Source of the DNA: Acanthaster planci
Lineage: Eukaryota > Echinodermata > Asteroidea > Valvatida > Acanthasteridae
Reading direction: 5' to 3'
Length of the DNA stretch: 37,865 bases
Assembly (NCBI RefSeq): GCF_001949145.1
Contig: NW_019091401.1
Location: 1,601,086-1,638,950, forward strand
Shown here: in pieces, positions 33,038 through 37,865 of the stretch
How the letters are laid out: each line of letters starts with the position of its first letter
Position numbering within the stretch: position 1 is the first letter of the stretch
Made by a program: the position numbers and the translations under genes
Notes under the pieces: model-generated
What the model was told of the DNA's origin: nothing
The model's database searches: none
Seen by the model: the letters and a program-made list of their open reading frames with translations, nothing else

Positions 33038-33700
33038 CTATCCTTTGATGTCAAAGATGACCTTGACTCCAACACAAATGGAACAAATGCAAGTGGATGT
33101 TGTAGCAGACGATGAGGTTGAGGTGTTTCTTGCCTTGCACACAGCATGTTTTCTCTGAGCCTCGACAAAACATCTTTTTTTCTGCCTGAACATATCCTTT
33201 AATGATTCTACTGATGATCCCACCATGTGGGATGGTCTTAAGTAAGCGACTCCAAGGTGGGGGGGAGTCGATGTTTGGGTCTTTGAGGGACACTTTAAGA
33301 CTGCCCTTGCATCGTTCCTTCTGTTTTCCGATGGAGCGCTTGACCTGACACAGTTTTCCAAATATCAGTTGTTTCCGTAGTCGATCCATAGTCGACAGTT
33401 TGGAATTCTGATGACATGGCCTTCCCATTTGACTCGGGCTTTCTGTATGAGAACATAGACGCTGGAGATGCTGACTCATGTCGGGACTTCTGTGTCAGGT
33501 ATTTTGCCCTGCCACCAGGCAGAGAGGAGTCTGCAGAGACGGTTAAGATGGAAATGAATGAGATATATGGCATGTCTGCTGTAGACAGTCCAGGTCTCAC
33601 TGGTACAAAGAATCATGGTACCACTACCTGGTAGATCTTCACCTTGACGGTAAGGCTGAGACCTTTTCATGGATTCTTCAAAAAGTTTAACTGGCCTGAG
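33038..33700 (-). pseudogene. 3' end of a second LINE (ORF2 C terminus)
   Basis: Minus-strand frames in series: ETWTVYSRHA near 33580, then HLNRLCRLLSAWWQGKIPDT, VKWEGHVIRIPN, GKLCQVKRSIGKQKERCKGS, LKVSLKDPNIDSPPPW, GSSVESLKDMFRQKKR, EAQRKHAVCKARNTSTSSSA and finally ICSICVGV. These correspond block by block to the C terminus of a very common animal LINE polyprotein (HLRxLRRILxxxWxDxIPDTEV...GHVxRM...GELCxGKRxxGxxxxRYKDxLKxxLKxxxI...W...EAxRxxRKAR...C-x2-C), whose last part is a C2H2-like finger. Here the second Cys survives but the His pair is lost. Several frameshifts make it inactive. Confidence 0.82.
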
Positions 33701-33778
33701 CAATCCTGTTGTTAACTTCAGCGTCTGGTGACCTCTTAAACTCCAGAGGAATGGCAGTGGGGTTGACCGGTGATGCAT

Positions 33779-34924
33779 TTAATACGGTTTCGGGTTACGT
33801 CTGGGAGTTTGGAAACCAGGCTATCAAGTGTGTCCAGCCCGGGATATGGAACAAAGGGGTATTGGTGTAACCGTCAGGGGATTTGACAACTTGTCTCCAT
33901 TGAGTAAATTATGTTGGGGAAAGTGAGGAACTGAACTAATAAGATTGCCATGATTGGAAAAGAGGGGAGAATTGGACAATATCTGGAGTAATGATAAAAA
34001 CTAGTAAGTGGAAGAAAGGTTAAAATGGTTATTGTGGTCCATTATTTTGCATTTTGTGCTAAGATGGTGTTTTCAGGGCTGTGAAAACTGGGCTGGAGAG
34101 GGAATTAAATAACGTTAGAATTGGGAAAATTTGTCAGTCTGAGCCGAGCCACAGAGGAGTTCAAATCGGGTTGACTGCTACACATTTGCACAAGGATTTA
34201 GTTAATGTGTAGATGACTGTGACCGAACAATTAGCTTCAACTTCGATTGTGCATAAGGATTGGATACTGGCGGGACAAACTAATTCATCTGAGTACATGG
34301 ACCAGTACTGTACCTTTATTTAAGTTTGTGACAGTATATCTCGGCAGGGCGAAGGGGTGCGATGGATCCTCATGCCCCCTCTTTGCCAATGGTAAATGTT
34401 ATGCATTAGTGTTTGTTAGGGTACTTCAAGCATTGTGGAAAGTGAGTGGAGGCAATTAAACCAGCTAGAAGTAGGCAGAACCACAAATATCTTTGCCGGG
34501 CGTACCATTCCTTTCACCGTCCCTTGTTCTCGGTGTAAACGGTCAGTGTATTTTCACCCAAACGGATCCAGGCCCTAGCCAAATTATGCACGAGCGGTGC
34601 AGCGACCGAGCTGAGTGGCCCCGGTGAGTCAAGGGTTCACAGTCCACAGAGGAGGAACCACCGCAGTACTGTAATTTGATTTTGGGGATTAGTGCAATAT
34701 TGTTTGTAGACCATGACAGAAACTGCTGATGAAGGTGAATCAAAGACGGTCTGATGAAGATTGTTCCATTAATACTTGTTTGGTTTTTAGTTTTGGATGT
34801 CAAGATCTAACTGGTATCTACATGTCCTATGATTATTTGATGGCTAATTTCGAATAAGATCTGGTGGGTATCACGTCTCAGCCATAGGATGTCCCAATTT
34901 AAAGTTGCCAGCATATTATGCACA
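33779..34924. other. Intronic or upstream region, nothing recognised
   Basis: Mixed-composition DNA without a convincing coding frame. GCACGAGCGGTGCAGCGACC near 34590 is locally CpG-rich, but I see no clear promoter. Confidence 0.4.
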
Positions 34925-34961
34925 TGTCAATTGTAATCCCGGCCCAGGGGGACCCGGGACT
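34925..34961 (+). repeat. Left terminal inverted repeat of the 1.25-kb element
   Basis: TGTCAATTGTAATCCCGGCC followed by CAGGGGGACCCGGGACT; partner at 36137-36173. Confidence 0.78.
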
Positions 34962-35887
34962 AGCGGGGACTTAATGGGGAAGATAAAACAAGGCCAGCGT
35001 GATAGTCTTGGCCAGGTCCCCGTAATTTGCCCGGCCAGGGCGGGGCAACCTTTTTTATATTCCCCAGTTGATCCCAGGCCCCAGCATGCCGGGCTTCATT
35101 GTGGTAACCCCCTGTGCAATCCTGGGCATGGCGTGGCGGGCGTTGTGACCAATCCCCGCACCGTCCCTGCCCCAGCATGCGGGGTTGGCAAGCAACAACC
35201 ATACAACCAAAAATAAATAACTAATAACTTTCATTAATTTCTAAAAGTCCGCTACTCTTCTGGGTCATTGCTAAGATGACGCCGAGTCGGTCCCTGTAAG
35301 TACAGGTAAAATACCACCGAAATAAAGCAAAGCAAGGGGCAGCTGTTATAATTATACCAAACTTTGGCAAAACATTCGTCCGCATATCTGAAAAACCGGA
35401 ATCAGGGGGTCGACGACCCAAATCGCTGCATTCTTTCTTTGCGGACGTCTCGGAAATAATTATGGAAATTCATCCAATAGCAAAATTTGTTACACACTGT
35501 GTGGAGACCACTTGACCAATTGAAACGCTCGTTATGTACATGTGGCCATGGCCAGTGCCAGCCCAAGAGACAATTATCAATTATCACAACACTTCATTCG
35601 TTTATTGAAGATTATCTAGATAATCAATGATTTGAAATGTATCACCAAAAGACATGTGACCAGTGCTACTTGGTTGAAAGATTAAATTACCATGTTTTAA
35701 ACATTTAGTAGTCCATAGAAAGTGGCGGCAATGTTTGTAAAAAAGAAAGGTCTGTATATTGCACGCACTGATCCCAAAATAAGGTGTTATCTTTGTCAGG
35801 TTTTCATCTGTCAGGGTAGGGGAAACACTTTGTATTTCATATCGAAGCTCAGGGTTATAAAATTTTACCGATAGACGGTGTAACAAA

Positions 35888-36098
35888 TTGTACAACCATG
35901 GCCAAGTCCCTGCTATCGTGCCAGGTCAGCGGGGCAGCCATTGTACAACCCTGGGCAGTCCCTGCTATCGTGCCAGGTCAGCGGGGCAGCCATTGTACAA
36001 CCCTGGGCAAGTCCCTGCTATCGTGCCAGGTCAGCGGGGCAGCCATTGTACAACCCTGGGCAAGTCCCTGCTATCGTTCCGGCTGGCGGGGCACCTTT
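35888..36098 (+). repeat. 53-bp tandem repeat, about 4 copies
   Basis: Units at 35888-35940, 35941-35992, 35993-36045 and a diverged one at 36046-36098, each starting TTGTACAACC and containing GTCCCTGCTATCGTGCCAGG. The first three are almost identical (the second lacks one A). Because 53 is not a multiple of 3 and stops are absent, all three + frames stay open here; they are not genes. Diverged relatives of the unit occur in the left arm (35090-35170). Confidence 0.92.
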
Positions 36099-36136
36099 TT
36101 TGGACATCCCCTGGTACGTCCCCCCACATTTTCGAA

Positions 36137-36173
36137 AGTCCCAGGTCTCCTGGGGCCGGGATTACAATTGACA
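36137..36173 (-). repeat. Right terminal inverted repeat of the 1.25-kb element
   Basis: On the minus strand TGTCAATTGTAATCCCGGCC followed by CCAGGAGACCTGGGACT; partner of 34925-34961. Confidence 0.78.
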
Positions 36174-37586
36174 GCTGCATTAGTCAAACTTCTGTTTCTT
36201 GAGCAGTCTCCAGAAACAAATCTGGCAGCTCTTCTTCAATGAACCTTTTCAACAGATGATACTGTAGGCCTACATCATACATGTAGTAGGATGGGTTACT
36301 CTATTATCGCGGTTACCACATCTCCCAATAGAAATAAAGATTACTTGCTCACCTTCCTGAATTATCCTATCTTTGGTGTTTTTTAACTTTTACTTGATTG
36401 ATTCATACATTTTGTTCGTGATTCAATATATTTTCCTCTACGATAGCTTAGAAAAATTATCTGTGTGCGCACCGTATGCAAGCAGAGGTGGAGTCTCTAT
36501 TATCGCGGTATCAAGAAATGGTTTCTACGATGGACTTTCGGGTACTTTGTAAATAAAATAAGAATGATTTTTTTCAGAGAAAACAAAATAGCCTCATTTT
36601 GTGACAATGTTCTTTTTACCCGTAATTGACTCCATTTTTTCCAGTCTTCTCCTTATAGGTGCCATATGCCAAGAGAACGAGATGGGAAAAATTGCACTGC
36701 ATCACCTTACACTTATTAATCCGGCAAGGAATGACTTCATTTTTTCACCACAATTTGTTTACCCCAATCTTAACTGTAGCAACAACTTTACGTTAATCTT
36801 ATTACTTAAAGTTAAATTGGTGTTTTGCTAAAAGAATAAGTATCGAAAATTTCTTTCTTTTTTTGTGGACTCATTCTTTTATTGATGTTTGAAACAATTT
36901 TTTAAAATGTCTTCTTTCTGTGTTCTACATGTACCGGTATTTCTCCTAAAGTTTTGACCATCTCGTTAGACCTGAACTATTTTATTCAAAATTTGTTACA
37001 AATTCTACATATCAGGAGCAAATTCTTCAAAATGTATTAGAAAAGCAAAACACTGCGACAATAATTCCAAATCATTATGCGCTAATTGCCCCGGGCGCAA
37101 AGGGTAAAAGTATGACTGATACAAGTCTTTTGTAATGGGGTTTGGGGGCGCACTTTACGTACCCAAAATGTTTTTCAGCGCAGAAGCCCTTGATTTTGAA
37201 TAAAAAAAAATGGGCATTTTCACAATTAAAATGTGCCTTTAGACACCTTTGGCCATTTCGAAATTGATATACATGTATGGGAACCCAGCAATGGATATCC
37301 AAGGGCAGAGTGGTACTAGAAATAACAGTTAAAGAGATAGTTGGTAGGTAATGAAGGACACGGTCACAGAGAACTTGAAAATTTAAGAAAAAATTACATC
37401 TTCTATTAAAAATTTCAAATTAAACTGAAACATGCAGAATTTTTTTCTGTTTCAATGAAATTTATCCTCAGGCCATTAATTATTGATTACCTGGGCGAAT
37501 AGTGCCGATTGAGAACTCACTGGCAATGCAAAATTCAGAATTTCCAACACTGCAATAATAGACGTGTAGCCCCGCGCAGGGCTATA
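36174..37586. other. Upstream stretch, no confident gene
   Basis: A/T-rich. TCTATTATCGCGGT occurs twice, near 36299 and 36495. A minus frame of 38 codons (36184-36300) has protein-like composition but no support. The rest is unrecognised. Confidence 0.4.
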
Positions 37587-37840
37587 GTGGCTCTCTTTTA
37601 CAATCTGTCTCTTATCTGTCGCCACCACAGCCCTACTTCAAGGCATGTCTTAAATGCCTGAAATCCAAACTGCAGGATTGTCACAAACTTTGAATCCTAA
37701 TATCTTCCGAAATGAGAATGACTCGACAATTTTACTTACACTGGTGTATTCCTCAGAGTTTGGACTTATATATGAGCACCCTAAAGCTTTCCAAAACCAT
37801 ACATTTTCCAATGCATAGCACCTTGAAAACCCAGCCTGTG
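37587..37840 (-). repeat. Dispersed repeat R1, copy 2
   Basis: The minus strand matches 13583-13813 through ACAGGCTGGGTTT, CAGTGTAAGTAAAATTGTC, CATTTCGGAAGATATT, GATTCAAAGTT, GGGCTGTGGTGGC and AAAGAGAGCCA. Confidence 0.75.
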
Positions 37841-37865
37841 ATATTTACATGTTGACCATGGGTGG

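Larger units (their letters stand above)
34925..36173. mobile_element. 1.25-kb inverted-repeat (foldback-like) element
   Basis: Left end TGTCAATTGTAATCCCGGCC then CAGGGGGACCCGGGACT; right end read inward TGTCAATTGTAATCCCGGCC then CCAGGAGACCTGGGACT. Inverted similarity is strong for about 37 bp and weaker beyond. Both arms are G/C-rich and hold related repeated segments; the middle (35220-35880) is A/T-rich with a 97-codon minus frame (35602-35895) that resembles nothing I know. No clean target duplication could be fixed, so the class is open. Confidence 0.7.

Noticed and set aside
33807-33814. FQT codons on the minus strand, considered for the missing MFSD11 exon
   Set aside because: Surrounding residues are PG-FQT-PRRNP with a nearby stop, not a membrane helix.
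35888-36242. Three overlapping + ORFs of 76-114 codons
   Set aside because: They are three frames of the same stop-free 53-bp tandem repeat.
37491-37632. Minus-strand open stretch with acceptor-like and GTAATC donor-like ends, considered as the first MFSD11 exon
   Set aside because: It ends in the right phase but lacks the first helix and FTAFQT-type motif of the family, has no start codon, and its upstream third lies in dispersed repeat R1.

Overview
This is eukaryotic, animal nuclear DNA. Genes are split by GT-AG introns, most of the window is intronic or intergenic, and the introns are full of retrotransposon and DNA-transposon remnants. The words TACATGTA and TACCGGTA are very frequent, LINE, SINE and DIRS-like elements occur together, and both protein-coding genes are conserved animal genes. 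A marine invertebrate (amphioxus, other basal deuterostome or mollusc type) fits best; I cannot name the species from sequence alone.

Two genes face each other tail to tail. On the + strand (172/253-2933) is a complete two-exon PLD6/Zucchini gene, the mitochondrial-surface HKD nuclease of the piRNA pathway. Its only intron holds a 1,363-bp DNA transposon with perfect 9-bp target duplications and a minisatellite inside each terminal arm. On the - strand (32285 down to 7362) is MFSD11, an UNC93-like major facilitator protein. I could chain nine coding exons, including a 41-bp micro-exon, with every intron phase agreeing. They encode 415 residues, so only about 33 N-terminal residues are missing compared with the human protein as I remember it. 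The first coding exon was not found and probably lies beyond position 37865.

The long MFSD11 introns owe much of their size to mobile elements. The 5.3-kb intron (10939-16273) holds a 4.7-kb repeat with inverted ends (11194-15884). The 3.2-kb intron (21181-24356) holds a near-perfect hairpin, a tRNA-derived SINE and a truncated LINE with a decayed reverse transcriptase. The 7.5-kb intron (24519-32023) holds a second, related 5.5-kb inverted-repeat element with DIRS-type reverse transcriptase and Gag-like remnants. The open 5' intron above 32285 holds the 3' end of another LINE (about 33038-33700, minus strand) and a 1.25-kb inverted-repeat element (34925-36173) carrying a 53-bp tandem repeat.

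The window shows no tRNA, rRNA, CRISPR or prokaryotic feature. The strongest hunting leads are the minisatellite-bearing transposon inside PLD6, the pair of related DIRS-like elements with an internal copy of their own end, a second minisatellite-armed element, and a dispersed repeat of about 240 bp shared between 13.6 kb and 37.7 kb.
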